From assembly GCA_023432025.1 (NCBI GenBank), contig JAEYVE010000044.1, positions 1 through 32,046 of the forward strand: a stretch of DNA of 32,046 bases. The letters run 5' to 3'. This DNA comes from Pseudomonadota bacterium (GTDB lineage Bacteria; Myxococcota_A; Polyangia; Polyangiales; Polyangiaceae). Positions 14,717-22,776 of this stretch are shown piece after piece (the stretch's first letter is position 1; the number at the start of each line of letters is the position of its first letter). The notes beneath the pieces are model-generated. The model was not told where the DNA came from. It was given only the letters and a program-made list of their open reading frames with translations, and ran no database searches. The position numbers were made by a program, and so were the translations under genes.

Positions 14717-15564
14717 CCGAGGTCAAGGCGGGGCCGTACACGATCCGCGGAGTCTCGGTGGGAGGCGTGTACACGTCCTTGTGCGTTCCCGAGCTGGACG
14801 TGCTGTTCGACGTGGGGATCGCGGCGCGCTCGTCGGTCGGCGTGGAGCACGTGCTCATCAGTCACGGTCACGCGGATCACATCGGTGCGCTGCCTTCACT
14901 CATGGGTGTGCGCGGCTTGAACCGGAAGGGCTCGCCCCGCGTGTTTCTGCCGGCAGAGATCGTAGGCGACGTGCGCACGGCGCTCGTGGCGCTGAGCCGC
15001 ATTCAGCGCTTCGACCTCGAGCCCGAGCTCGTCGGCGTTCGTCCGGGGGAGGTGCACGCGCTGCACGGCGACCTGCACGCCCGCGTTTTCAAGACGTATC
15101 ACCCGGTTCCGTCAGTGGGCTATCAGCTCTTCCGCAAAGTGCGGAAGTTGAAGCCCGAGCTCTTGTCCCTGAGCGGGGCCGAGGTCGCGCGCCGTCGCGC
15201 GTCGGGTGATGAAGATGCGCTTTTCGATTGGGCCGAGCGCCTGGAGCTGGCCTACGCGACGGACACCTTGATCGAAGTGATCGACCGCGAGCCGTCCTTG
15301 ACCAAATCACGCGTGCTCGTCCTGGAGTGTACTTTTTTGGACGAGCGCAAAGCGAAGGCCCACAGCCGGTCGCGGTGCCACGTGCACTTGGACGAAATCC
15401 TCGAGCGCGCCGATTCGTTCGAGAACGAGCACATCGTGTTGATGCACTTCAGCCAGTTTTACTCGCCCGACGAGGTGCGGCGCCTCCTCGCCGCGCGTTG
15501 TCCTCCGCGGCTCCTCGAGCGAATCGTCAGTTTCGCGCCTCCGCGTGGACCGTGGCCGGGGTGA
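14710..15564 (+). CDS. tRNase Z-like MBL-fold metallo-hydrolase
   Basis: This 284-residue cytosolic protein carries the metallo-beta-lactamase zinc motif SHGHADHIG (HxHxDH, residues 52-57). Further metal ligands are likely in the ATDT segment and in the late HFSQF histidine. It resembles the short ribonuclease Z-like group rather than metabolic lactonases: a conserved TYHPVPSVGYQLF stretch and the ECTF-plus-HVHLDEI block are typical of tRNase Z-like proteins. Classical RNase Z removes 3' trailers of pre-tRNA, but I do not see the long flexible arm that grips tRNA, so true tRNA processing is uncertain. ATG 14710 is preceded by a G-rich stretch and overlaps the upstream stop in the sequence ATGCTGA. 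A CDS starting 45 bases earlier is open but less likely. Confidence 0.85.
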   Translation: MLTEVKAGPYTIRGVSVGGVYTSLCVPELDVLFDVGIAARSSVGVEHVLISHGHADHIGALPSLMGVRGLNRKGSPRVFLPAEIVGDVRTALVALSRIQRFDLEPELVGVRPGEVHALHGDLHARVFKTYHPVPSVGYQLFRKVRKLKPELLSLSGAEVARRRASGDEDALFDWAERLELAYATDTLIEVIDREPSLTKSRVLVLECTFLDERKAKAHSRSRCHVHLDEILERADSFENEHIVLMHFSQFYSPDEVRRLLAARCPPRLLERIVSFAPPRGPWPG

Positions 15565-15702
15565 GAGGCCGGGTCCGCGCTTTCATAAGTCCGAGAGGGA
15601 GCGCGTCCGGACACTTCGCCGTAGAGGATGGACGCAGCCAAAAACAGCGGGATGTGCATGCCTCCACTTCGAACTTTTCCTTGTGCTGGCTTCTTTGGTC
15701 AA

Positions 15703-16230
15703 ATGGGTCGGACCATGAGCTCTTTTCTGCGCACCCCGTTCCGTAGTGCGAGCCGCGTCGGCCTGGTTCTGGCGGTGCTCGGGCTTCCGCACGTCGCCGA
15801 AGGCGCAGAGTCTTTGGTGCAGCGCGTCGAAGAGCGAGACGCCGCTCCCCTCGCCAAAAAGACCAAGGAGGACGGCGCTGTCGTCACCTACACGGGCCTC
15901 CGCGTGCACGACGATGGCAGCGCGACGTTGCGCGTGGAGCTCTCGAAGAAGGTGCCCGTTCAAAAGAGCGTGACCGGCACGGAGGTCCGCTTTTTCCTCG
16001 AAGGCGCTCGGATCACCATCAAGAACAACAAGAATCCGCTCCTAGCGCAGCATTTCTCGACGAACGTCGTGAGCGCGGAGGTCGTCCCGTCCAAAGCGGG
16101 GGTGACCATCGTCTTGCGGCTCCGTCAGCCGGCGGCGCTCGAAGCGCAGGTGGTGGATCAAGCCGGTGGCGCATCGACGGTGCGCGTCGATATTCCCGCG
16201 CCCGAGAAGTCCACGACGGCCTCCAGGTAG
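15703..16230 (+). CDS. exported AMIN-like domain protein
   Basis: The 175-residue protein has an N-terminal export signal: basic start, hydrophobic run VGLVLAVLGL, and cleavage likely near residues 32-35. The mature part is mainly one beta-rich domain. It is patterned like AMIN domains, with strands around ATLRVELSKKVPV, EVRFFLEGARI, VVSAEVVPSKAGVTIVLRL and a final STVRVDIP. AMIN domains, found in amidases and PilQ-type secretins, bind peptidoglycan and position envelope machines; here the domain stands alone. Starts at 15703 and 15715 are both in frame with weak ribosome sites, so the first residues are uncertain. The gene precedes the kinase gene by 129 bases, which contain a small hairpin. 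Confidence 0.65.
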   Translation: MGRTMSSFLRTPFRSASRVGLVLAVLGLPHVAEGAESLVQRVEERDAAPLAKKTKEDGAVVTYTGLRVHDDGSATLRVELSKKVPVQKSVTGTEVRFFLEGARITIKNNKNPLLAQHFSTNVVSAEVVPSKAGVTIVLRLRQPAALEAQVVDQAGGASTVRVDIPAPEKSTTASR

Positions 16231-16278
16231 GTGTTCGTCGTACCGTCTTTCGGTGTCGGGTGCCGACGGTTCGACGGA

Positions 16279-16294
16279 CCGTTCAGTCGAACGG
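16279..16294 (+). terminator. short hairpin after the AMIN-like gene
   Basis: A perfect 6-bp stem (CCGTTC/GAACGG) with a 4-base loop begins 49 bases downstream of the AMIN-like stop and 66 bases upstream of the kinase start. The sequence just before it repeats the same arm in part (CGGTTCGACGGACCGTTC). There is no T-run, so it may be a weak terminator or a regulator site for the kinase gene. Confidence 0.3.
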
Positions 16295-16359
16295 AGTGAC
16301 CTGCTAAGTTGGCGACACGGCAGGAGTGAGGGGTTTCTCATCCGGGCCGCTCTACGTCG

Positions 16360-17883
16360 ATGAACGCCGCCGAGTCGATAGAACCGCGCCTTCCGGAGCC
16401 GGGTGATCGCATCGCCGAGCGGTATATCGTCGAGTCCCGACTCGCGGTCGGCGGCATGGGCGTGGTCGTCGTGGTGCGCCACGAGCTCTTGGACGAGCGC
16501 TTCGCGCTCAAGGTGCTCAAGCCGGATCTGCTCGGGAGCCCGGACGTCGTGACGCGCTTCGTGCGCGAAGCCCAGGCGTGCGTGGGACTTCGAAGTGAGC
16601 ACGCGGTCCGTGTGTTCGACGTGGGGACGTTGCCGAGCGGCCTGCCGTTCTTGGTCATGGAGCTCTTGGATGGCCATGATTTGCGGCGTGAGCTGGAGCA
16701 ACGTGGGGCGCTCCCCGTCGAGGAAGCGGCAACCTGGATCGTCCAAGCCTGCCACGCGTTGGCCGAGGCCCACGCGCGCGGCATCGTTCACCGGGACGTG
16801 AAACCCGGGAATCTCTTCCTCACCACGCAGCCCGACGGGCGTCGGGTGGTGAAGGTGGTGGACTTCGGCATTTCCAAGCTGCTCGACGAGCCGGCGTCGG
16901 AGGGCGCTCTCGCGGAGGGCAATCCGAGGCTCACGCAAACCGTGGGCCTGCTCGGCTCTCCGCAGTACATGTCGCCCGAGCAAGTGCGTTCGGCGAGCCG
17001 CGTGGATCATCGCACGGACGTGTGGTCCCTCGGCTGCGTGCTCTACGAGCTACTCACGGCCGTTTCCCCTTTCGGCGGCGAGAGCGTGAGCGCGGTTTCC
17101 GCGATGATCGAAGGCGACGAGCCGACGCCTCTCACGGACCTCCGCCTTGGCTTGCCGGAGGGGTTGGTCGACGCAGTCACGCGTTGCCTCTGCAAAGATC
17201 GTGAGCGGCGCGTGCAGAGCGTGGCTGAGCTGGCCTCTCTGCTCGAGCCGTATGCTCCCGGGGAGCCCGGCGCGTCCCAGCGTGTGCTTCACATTCTGCG
17301 CAGCGTGCCGCCGTCTTCCGGCCGCTCCATGCGCCCGCTCGCGCGTGAGCCCGAGACGCTCGCAAACGCGGACACCCCCGCGACACGGCTCGATCCTCCG
17401 CGCGGGCGAGTCGTCGTTCCAGTTTCGGAGCGCGCACGTCTCGCTGGCGGTCTCGTCGCTGCGCCTGGAAGCGCTGCGCGTTCGCGTCGGGGACCCAGTC
17501 TGCTCGTCGGGCTGTCTGCCGTGGCCGTGGTCACCGTTGCGCTCGTCGTGGGTTACGAGCTACGGGAGCCGGAGCGCGTGGTGAAGGTTTCATCGGCGCC
17601 GACGAGCGCTGGCGTCCCCACCATGGGTCTTTCGGAGGCGTTGGGTGCAGAGCGGGAAGCCGCACCTCGAGATTTGGCTGCGGAGCGGCGTCCGACTCCA
17701 CCTTCGGTGGCCACCACGAGTGTCGGCCCCCACGCCCTGCCGGTCGCGCCGGTGAATGTGACAGGCTCGAGCCCCTCGACTCGTTCGGCTTCCCGCACTC
17801 CGCCCCCGCGAGAAGCTCCGAACACGAAGCCGTATCCAGCGAGTGAAGAGAAGCCGAATGACCCTCTTTCGGATCGGCGTTGA
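16360..17883 (+). CDS. membrane-anchored Hanks-type Ser/Thr protein kinase
   Basis: The 507-residue protein carries a complete eukaryotic-like kinase domain (about 20-295). It has a glycine loop VGGMG near 30-34, catalytic Lys K51 in ALKVL, HRDVKPGN with D146, DFG at 168-170 and an activation-segment end SPQYMSPEQ. It is an RD kinase, so activity is probably controlled by activation-loop phosphorylation. One transmembrane helix lies at about 379-402. The remaining tail of about 105 residues is Pro/Ser/Thr-rich and predicted to lie outside the cytoplasm, with no PASTA or other recognised sensor domain. The gene overlaps the next one by 26 bases, tying the kinase to an exported TPR/PEGA-like protein. 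The ligand and targets are unknown. Confidence 0.95.
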   Translation: MNAAESIEPRLPEPGDRIAERYIVESRLAVGGMGVVVVVRHELLDERFALKVLKPDLLGSPDVVTRFVREAQACVGLRSEHAVRVFDVGTLPSGLPFLVMELLDGHDLRRELEQRGALPVEEAATWIVQACHALAEAHARGIVHRDVKPGNLFLTTQPDGRRVVKVVDFGISKLLDEPASEGALAEGNPRLTQTVGLLGSPQYMSPEQVRSASRVDHRTDVWSLGCVLYELLTAVSPFGGESVSAVSAMIEGDEPTPLTDLRLGLPEGLVDAVTRCLCKDRERRVQSVAELASLLEPYAPGEPGASQRVLHILRSVPPSSGRSMRPLAREPETLANADTPATRLDPPRGRVVVPVSERARLAGGLVAAPGSAARSRRGPSLLVGLSAVAVVTVALVVGYELREPERVVKVSSAPTSAGVPTMGLSEALGAEREAAPRDLAAERRPTPPSVATTSVGPHALPVAPVNVTGSSPSTRSASRTPPPREAPNTKPYPASEEKPNDPLSDRR

Positions 17884-18979
17884 GCGCCTTTCCCTCCGCG
17901 GCGCCCTTCGCGTCGGTGTGTGCGTTGCGCTGGCGTCGTCGCTTTGGAGCGGTGCGGCTGGAGCCCAGTCTGCGCAGGAGCAAGCCGTGGCGGAAGTCCT
18001 GTTTCGAGATGGGCGGGAGCTCTTGGAGCGCGGCGAGTACGCGGCGGCGTGCGCCAAGCTCGCAGAGAGCTACAAGCTGGACGCAGCGAGCGGCACCCTG
18101 CTCAATCTTGCCCTCTGCCACGAGCGAGAAGGACGGCTCGCGACGGCGTGGGTGGAGTACCAAAACGCGCTCTCGCGCGTGCGGCGCGAGGGCAGCGAAG
18201 ATCGCATCGCGTTCGCGCGAGAGTCGATCGCTCGCGTCGAGCCTCTCGTCCCGCGGATTCATCTCGAAGTGATCGAAACGCCGGGGGCGACCGTGTCCGT
18301 TTCGCTGGGAGAGACGGCCCTCGGCCCCGCCGCATGGGGGGGGGCGATGCCCGTGGATCCCGGCGTGATCACGCTTCGCGCGACGGCTCCGGGTCACCGC
18401 TCCCACGAGCAGTCGCTCAGCATCGAGGCGGGACAGATCCTGGCCGTTCGCCTGCCGGCGCTCGAGCGTGAGGAGACGCCCAGCGTGCCTCCAAATCCCG
18501 CACAGGTCGCCGCCTCACAGAGTGAAACCAAGCCGCCACCCGAGGTCGCACCGCCTTCAGAACCCGCCACGCCGAAAGCGGAGGAAGACGGAGGCGCGGG
18601 CGAGGGGCGACGTGTCTCCGCCTACGTGGCGGCAGGCGTCGGCGCGCTGGGCGTGGCCGCAGGCACCTACTTCGGCGTGGTCGCGCTCGTTCAAAAGCGA
18701 GAGAGTGACCAGCGCTGCCACGACGGAAAATGCGACGCCCAGGAGGACCTGAGCCTCTACGAAACGGCGCAGCTCAACGCCACGCTTTCGAACGTGGGGT
18801 TCGGTGTTGGTCTGCTCGGCCTGGGTGTCGGAGCGTACCTCTATCTCACCGCAGCGCCGGAGCCTCCGAGCGCTCAGACCAAGCCGAGCAGTCGGAGTCG
18901 CCGAGCAAGCACGGAATGGAGCGCGCTGCCCGCCGTTCGAGCGGACGGTTGGGGGCTGAGCGTGATGCGTCGCTTCTAG
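17858..18979 (+). CDS. exported TPR/PEGA-like protein with paired C-terminal membrane helices
   Basis: The 373-residue protein has a signal peptide probably cut after residue 36 (AGA/QS). TPR-like helices follow at about 45-120 (GRELLERGEYAAACAKLAES, then SGTLLNLALCHEREGRLATAWVEYQNAL). A PEGA-like beta domain lies at about 145-205 (VDPGVITLRATAPGHR), then a Pro/Glu linker. Two hydrophobic helices (about 254-279 and 312-334) flank a loop with two Cys (RCHDGKCD), which may form a disulfide. This layout recurs in myxobacterial proteins of unknown function beside Ser/Thr kinases. ATG 17858 is preferred over GTG 17843 because a GAAGAG-type ribosome site precedes it. It lies inside the kinase 3' end, which suggests translational coupling and a shared pathway at the envelope. 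Confidence 0.82.
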   Translation: MTLFRIGVERLSLRGALRVGVCVALASSLWSGAAGAQSAQEQAVAEVLFRDGRELLERGEYAAACAKLAESYKLDAASGTLLNLALCHEREGRLATAWVEYQNALSRVRREGSEDRIAFARESIARVEPLVPRIHLEVIETPGATVSVSLGETALGPAAWGGAMPVDPGVITLRATAPGHRSHEQSLSIEAGQILAVRLPALEREETPSVPPNPAQVAASQSETKPPPEVAPPSEPATPKAEEDGGAGEGRRVSAYVAAGVGALGVAAGTYFGVVALVQKRESDQRCHDGKCDAQEDLSLYETAQLNATLSNVGFGVGLLGLGVGAYLYLTAAPEPPSAQTKPSSRSRRASTEWSALPAVRADGWGLSVMRRF

Positions 18980-19123
18980 GGTGCCGTTCGCGCGCGAGGA
19001 GCGCCCAAGGCGAGTGCGCTGGGGTGATGAGCAAATGCAAAGCTGGGCGAGCGCTTTTCGCCTCGGCTGGAGCCTTCTCGCCATGCTTGAGCCGAGCCTG
19101 TCGAGGCGGTAGGAAGCGCTCTC

Positions 19124-20110
19124 ATGGGACTTGGCGCGGCCCGCCCGACGGCGGTGGTGACAGGGGCAGCGGGCTTTCTTGGCTCGCATTTGGTCGATCG
19201 TCTGCTGGCGGAGGGTTACGAGGTCGTGGGGTTGGACAACCTCATGACCGGCGACTTGAGTAACCTCTCTGCGGCGTCGAAGGACCCGCACTTTCACTTT
19301 CAAAGCGCGGACGTGCGCGAACCCATGCACGTCTACGCGGAGCTCGTGTTCAATTTCGCCTGCCCGGCGTCGCCGGTGCACTACCAGAGCGATCCGTACG
19401 CTACGTTCACGACGAGCGTCATCGGCGCGCAGCGCCTCGTCGAGATGGCGCGGGGACGCCGCTGCCGCATCATTCACGCTTCGACTTCCGAGGTGTATGG
19501 CGACCCGACGGTTCACCCGCAACCCGAGAGCTATTGGGGGAACGTCAATCCCGTCGGCCCGCGCTCCTGCTACGACGAGGGCAAGCGAGGCGCGGAAACG
19601 CTTCTGTCGGACGCTCAGCGCATGTGGGGCGTGGACGCGCGCATCGTCCGCATCTTCAACACGTACGGCCCGCGCATGGCGTTCGGCGATGGACGCGTGG
19701 TGTCCAACTTCATCGTGCAGGCCCTGCGGGGGGAGGCGCTCACGCTCTACGGCGACGGCAAGCAGACTCGCTCGTTCTGCTACGTGGACGATCTCATCGA
19801 GGGCTTTTTGCGCGTTTCGCGGCTGGACGCGCTCGAGGGCCCCATGAACCTGGGGAACCCGAAGGAGTTCACGATGGTGGAGCTCGCAGAGCTCGTCAGT
19901 GAGCTCACCGGGGGCAGCACCCAGGTAGACTTCCGTCCCCTCCCTCACGACGATCCGAGACAACGTAGGCCGGACATTTCTCGGGCCAAGCAGGTCATCG
20001 ACTTCGTGCCGAGCGTGCCGCTCCGCACGGGGCTCCTGCGAACGATCGAGAACTTCAGGGAGCGGCTCGATGTCGTCTCGTCGCGAGTTTCGACGCGGGC
20101 GGCAGGTTGA
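19124..20110 (+). CDS. uxs: UDP-glucuronate decarboxylase (UDP-xylose synthase)
   Basis: This is an extended short-chain dehydrogenase of 328 residues. It has the NAD-binding GAAGFLG (14-20), the catalytic T121/S122/E123 in ASTSEVYGD, and Y150 and K154 in SCYDEGKR. The segments PASPVHYQ and YWGNVNPVGPRSCYDEGKR are signatures of UDP-xylose synthases and match eukaryotic UXS1 closely. The enzyme oxidises, decarboxylates and re-reduces UDP-glucuronate to UDP-xylose, a donor for polysaccharide assembly; no UDP-glucose dehydrogenase is in the window. AGGAAG 7 bases before ATG 19124 supports the start. It opens the first block of the polysaccharide locus after a 144-base gap in which I see no clear promoter. 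The acetyltransferase gene overlaps its end by 41 bases. Confidence 0.95.
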   Translation: MGLGAARPTAVVTGAAGFLGSHLVDRLLAEGYEVVGLDNLMTGDLSNLSAASKDPHFHFQSADVREPMHVYAELVFNFACPASPVHYQSDPYATFTTSVIGAQRLVEMARGRRCRIIHASTSEVYGDPTVHPQPESYWGNVNPVGPRSCYDEGKRGAETLLSDAQRMWGVDARIVRIFNTYGPRMAFGDGRVVSNFIVQALRGEALTLYGDGKQTRSFCYVDDLIEGFLRVSRLDALEGPMNLGNPKEFTMVELAELVSELTGGSTQVDFRPLPHDDPRQRRPDISRAKQVIDFVPSVPLRTGLLRTIENFRERLDVVSSRVSTRAAG

Positions 20111-20738
20111 GGACGTGTCCTTGGTGGTCGGTGAACCGCTCCACGTCCAGCGTCCCGAGGCGCAACGTTACTTCTACGCGGCGGAGTACGAGAATCGGCT
20201 GAGCCGCAAGAACCAGCTGACGCGGCTCCTTTGGGGGTGGGTTTGGCTCCTTCTGTTTCGCCCCTCGCCGGTGAGAGCGTTCGCATGGCGGAACGCGCTC
20301 CTGCGCTTGTTCGGGGCGAACGTCTCGTCGTCTGCGCGTTGCTATCCGAGCGCTCGCATTTGGGCGCCCTGGAACCTCGTCATGGAGGATCGCAGCTGTT
20401 TGGCCGATCGCGTCGACTGTTACTCGGTGGGCAGCGTCCACTTGGCCGCTGACACGACCGTGAGCCAGGACGCGTTCCTTTGCACGGCAGGGCACGACGT
20501 TCACGTCGCCGGGCGGCCTTTGGTGACCGCTCCCATCCGGCTCGAGCGCGGCAGTTGGGTGTTTGCTCGCGCCGTGGTCGGTCCCGGGGTGACCGTGGGC
20601 GAAGGCGCCGTGGTCGCGCTCGGAGCCGTGGTGGTTCGAAATGTTCAGCCGTTCGAGGTCGTCGGAGGCAATCCGGCGCAGCGTATCGGCGAGCGCAGGT
20701 ACCGAGGCAGCGAGTCTGTCCCGGGTGGAGCGAGTTGA
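20070..20738 (+). CDS. WcaF-like hexapeptide-repeat acetyltransferase
   Basis: The 222-residue protein ends in a left-handed beta-helix of hexapeptide repeats (about 95-205). The catalytic His is H142 in CTAGHD. The PLVTAPIRLERGSWV and VVGGNPAQRIGER segments match the WcaF/colanic acid O-acetyltransferase family. The family moves acetyl groups from acetyl-CoA to sugars, usually decorating exopolysaccharide in the cytoplasm. The start at ATG 20070 is unusual because it lies 41 bases inside uxs, but AGGGAG sits 7 bases before it. A later GTG at 20115 has no good ribosome site, so the overlapping start is preferred. The downstream GT2 gene begins directly at the base after its TGA stop. Confidence 0.88.
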   Translation: MSSRREFRRGRQVEDVSLVVGEPLHVQRPEAQRYFYAAEYENRLSRKNQLTRLLWGWVWLLLFRPSPVRAFAWRNALLRLFGANVSSSARCYPSARIWAPWNLVMEDRSCLADRVDCYSVGSVHLAADTTVSQDAFLCTAGHDVHVAGRPLVTAPIRLERGSWVFARAVVGPGVTVGEGAVVALGAVVVRNVQPFEVVGGNPAQRIGERRYRGSESVPGGAS

Positions 20739-21563
20739 TTGTTCTCCGTCGTCATTCCAACGAAAAACGAGGCCGCGAACCTCGCGCGGTGCCTCGACGC
20801 GCTTCGCGACGTCGACGAAATCATCGTCGTCGATTCCGGCAGCACGGACGCCACGTGCGACATTGCGCGCGGCCGAGGCGCCAAGGTCGTCGATTTTCGA
20901 TGGGACGGCGGGTTCCCGAAAAAGCGCAACTGGGTGCTGCGCAACGTCCCTCTCCGTCACCCTTGGGTGCTGTTTCTCGATGCCGACGAGGTCGTGAGCG
21001 AGGCGTTCTTGGATGAAGTGCGCCGAACTCTCCCCGCCACGACGCACGAGGGCTTTTGGCTCTCTTTCACCAACTATTTCTTGGGAAAACGCCTCGAGCA
21101 CGGGGACCCGTTTCGCAAGCTGGCGCTCTTCCGCGTGGGCGCCGGAGAGTACGAGCGCATCGACGAGAAGCAGTGGTCGCACCTGGACATGGAGGTGCAC
21201 GAGCACCCCGTGCTCCGCGGTACCGTTGGAGAAATCGAGAGCCCCATCGAGCACAACGACTTCAAGGGCTTGTTCGCCTACGTTCAGCGTCACAACGAGT
21301 ACTCCACCTGGGAGGCGCGTCGCTACCTCGCGCTGATGGAGAGCGGCCAGGAAAAGTGGGCGGAGCTCACGCCCCGCCAAAAGCGCAAATACGAGAACCT
21401 CCGCAAGGTGTGGTTCCCGCTCGGCTACTTCTTCGCAACGTACGTGCTCAAGCGTGGGGCGCTCGACGGCGGCGTGGGGCTCGCCTTCTCGCTCCACAAG
21501 GCGTTCTACTTCTACCAAGTGCAGCTCAAGATCGCGGAGCTCGAGCGCAGCGGAGCTCGGTGA
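20739..21563 (+). CDS. family 2 glycosyltransferase (WaaE-like)
   Basis: The 274-residue cytoplasmic or membrane-associated GT-A enzyme has VVIPTKNEAANL at the start, VVDSGSTD (30-37), an FRWDGGFPKKRN segment and FLDADE with the metal-binding DxD at 81-83. The FPKKRN and DADE pair is typical of the WaaE/KdtX-like GT2 group that adds sugars to LPS core or related glycans. The donor and acceptor sugars cannot be read from sequence. The start codon is TTG at 20739, directly after the upstream TGA, with GGAG 8 bases before it; no later start keeps the conserved N-terminus. It is the third gene of block 1. Confidence 0.92.
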   Translation: MFSVVIPTKNEAANLARCLDALRDVDEIIVVDSGSTDATCDIARGRGAKVVDFRWDGGFPKKRNWVLRNVPLRHPWVLFLDADEVVSEAFLDEVRRTLPATTHEGFWLSFTNYFLGKRLEHGDPFRKLALFRVGAGEYERIDEKQWSHLDMEVHEHPVLRGTVGEIESPIEHNDFKGLFAYVQRHNEYSTWEARRYLALMESGQEKWAELTPRQKRKYENLRKVWFPLGYFFATYVLKRGALDGGVGLAFSLHKAFYFYQVQLKIAELERSGAR

Positions 21564-21567
21564 CGCC

Positions 21568-22719
21568 GTGCGCGTTCTTCACGCCACGCCGTCCTATGCG
21601 CCCGCCTATCGCCTAGGCGGTCCCGTTCGTAGCTTGGAGGGGCTCCTGCCGGCGCTGCAACGACTCGGGCTCTCCGTCCGCGTCGTCACGACCGACGCAC
21701 ACGGTGACGAGCGTTTGGAGGTTCCGCGGGCGTGGCAAGAGCGCACTGGAGTTCCCGTTCTCTATCTGAAGCGGTGGGCAAAGCCCGATCTGACTCCTCG
21801 CTATTTCGTCGAGGTCCTTCGGGAAGCGCGACGCGCCGACGTCGTGCACGTGACGGGTATCTTCTGCGTGCCGACGATTCTGGCTCTCTGGGCAGCGCGT
21901 TCGGTAGGGCGACCGGTCGTGCTTTCCCCGCGCGGTGCCCTGGAGGCAGGCTCACTCCAGAACGGCCCGGCCGCTCGCAAGCGGCGTTGGCTGGAGACGT
22001 TCCGCTCGCTCTTCGAGGGCGTTCGAGTGTTTCACGTGACCTCGGACAAAGAGGCCGCCTCGGTCGCCAGGATCTTCGGACCGCGGACGTCGATCGCGGT
22101 CGTGCCGAACGGCACGGACCTGCCTGATGACGCGCCGTCGATGCCCTCCCTGCGACCCAGCATCGTGGCGCTCGGGCGCATCCATCCAGTGAAGGGCTAC
22201 GATAGGTTACTGGAGGCTTGTGCTCTCCTCGCCGAGCGCGGCATGGACTTCGAGGTGCGCATTGCGGGACCGGTGGGGGATCCGGCGTACGCGCGGCGGC
22301 TCGAGTCGATGATCCAAGAGCTCGGCTTGTCGGGTCGAGCGGCTCTCGTCGGCGAGGTCTTGGGGGAGGACAAGACGCGGTTTCTACGCGAGGCGCGCGT
22401 GCTCGTGCTGCCTTCTCACGATACCGAGAACTTCGGCAACGTGGTCATCGAGGCTTTGGCCTGCCGAACACCTGTGGTCGCGAGCCGTCACGCGCCGTGG
22501 GAAGAGCTCGAGTTGCACGGGTGTGGTCGATGGGTCGACAACGAGCCCGCAGCGTTGGCGACGGCGATCGCGGCCTATCTAGAGAACGCCGAGGTTGCGC
22601 GCGCCGCTGGTGGCCGCGGGCGACGTCTGGTCGAAGACGTGTACTCTTGGGAATGCGTGGCGCGGGGAATGCGAGAGGTCTACGCGCAGACATTGGACGA
22701 ATGGTCGAAGCGCGGGTAA
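21568..22719 (+). CDS. family 4 glycosyltransferase (GT-B)
   Basis: The 383-residue protein has the N-terminal VRVLHATPSYAPAYRLGGPVRS start. The nucleotide-sugar binding half has ALGRIHPVKGYDRLLEA and the EX7E-type ENFGNVVIEAL. These place it in retaining GT4 enzymes that extend surface polysaccharides on the cytoplasmic face. GTG 21568 is chosen because the preceding 38 open codons lie within the GT2 gene and are not GT4-like. The gene follows the GT2 stop by 4 bases, so the two are co-translated or at least co-transcribed. The sugar transferred is not identifiable. Confidence 0.92.
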   Translation: MRVLHATPSYAPAYRLGGPVRSLEGLLPALQRLGLSVRVVTTDAHGDERLEVPRAWQERTGVPVLYLKRWAKPDLTPRYFVEVLREARRADVVHVTGIFCVPTILALWAARSVGRPVVLSPRGALEAGSLQNGPAARKRRWLETFRSLFEGVRVFHVTSDKEAASVARIFGPRTSIAVVPNGTDLPDDAPSMPSLRPSIVALGRIHPVKGYDRLLEACALLAERGMDFEVRIAGPVGDPAYARRLESMIQELGLSGRAALVGEVLGEDKTRFLREARVLVLPSHDTENFGNVVIEALACRTPVVASRHAPWEELELHGCGRWVDNEPAALATAIAAYLENAEVARAAGGRGRRLVEDVYSWECVARGMREVYAQTLDEWSKRG

Positions 22720-22776
22720 CCCCTCACGCTGGAACCCTTGCCATCTCAGCGCAACTTTCCTCTCATCAGTGAGAAA

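Noticed and set aside
19062..19096. 7-bp inverted arms CTCGGCT/AGCCGAG as a terminator after the TPR/PEGA-like gene
   Set aside because: The loop is over 20 bases and the arms short; expected by chance in this base composition.
20055..21518. 487-codon minus-strand open frame
   Set aside because: Antisense to the acetyltransferase and GT2 genes, which carry clear motifs on the plus strand.
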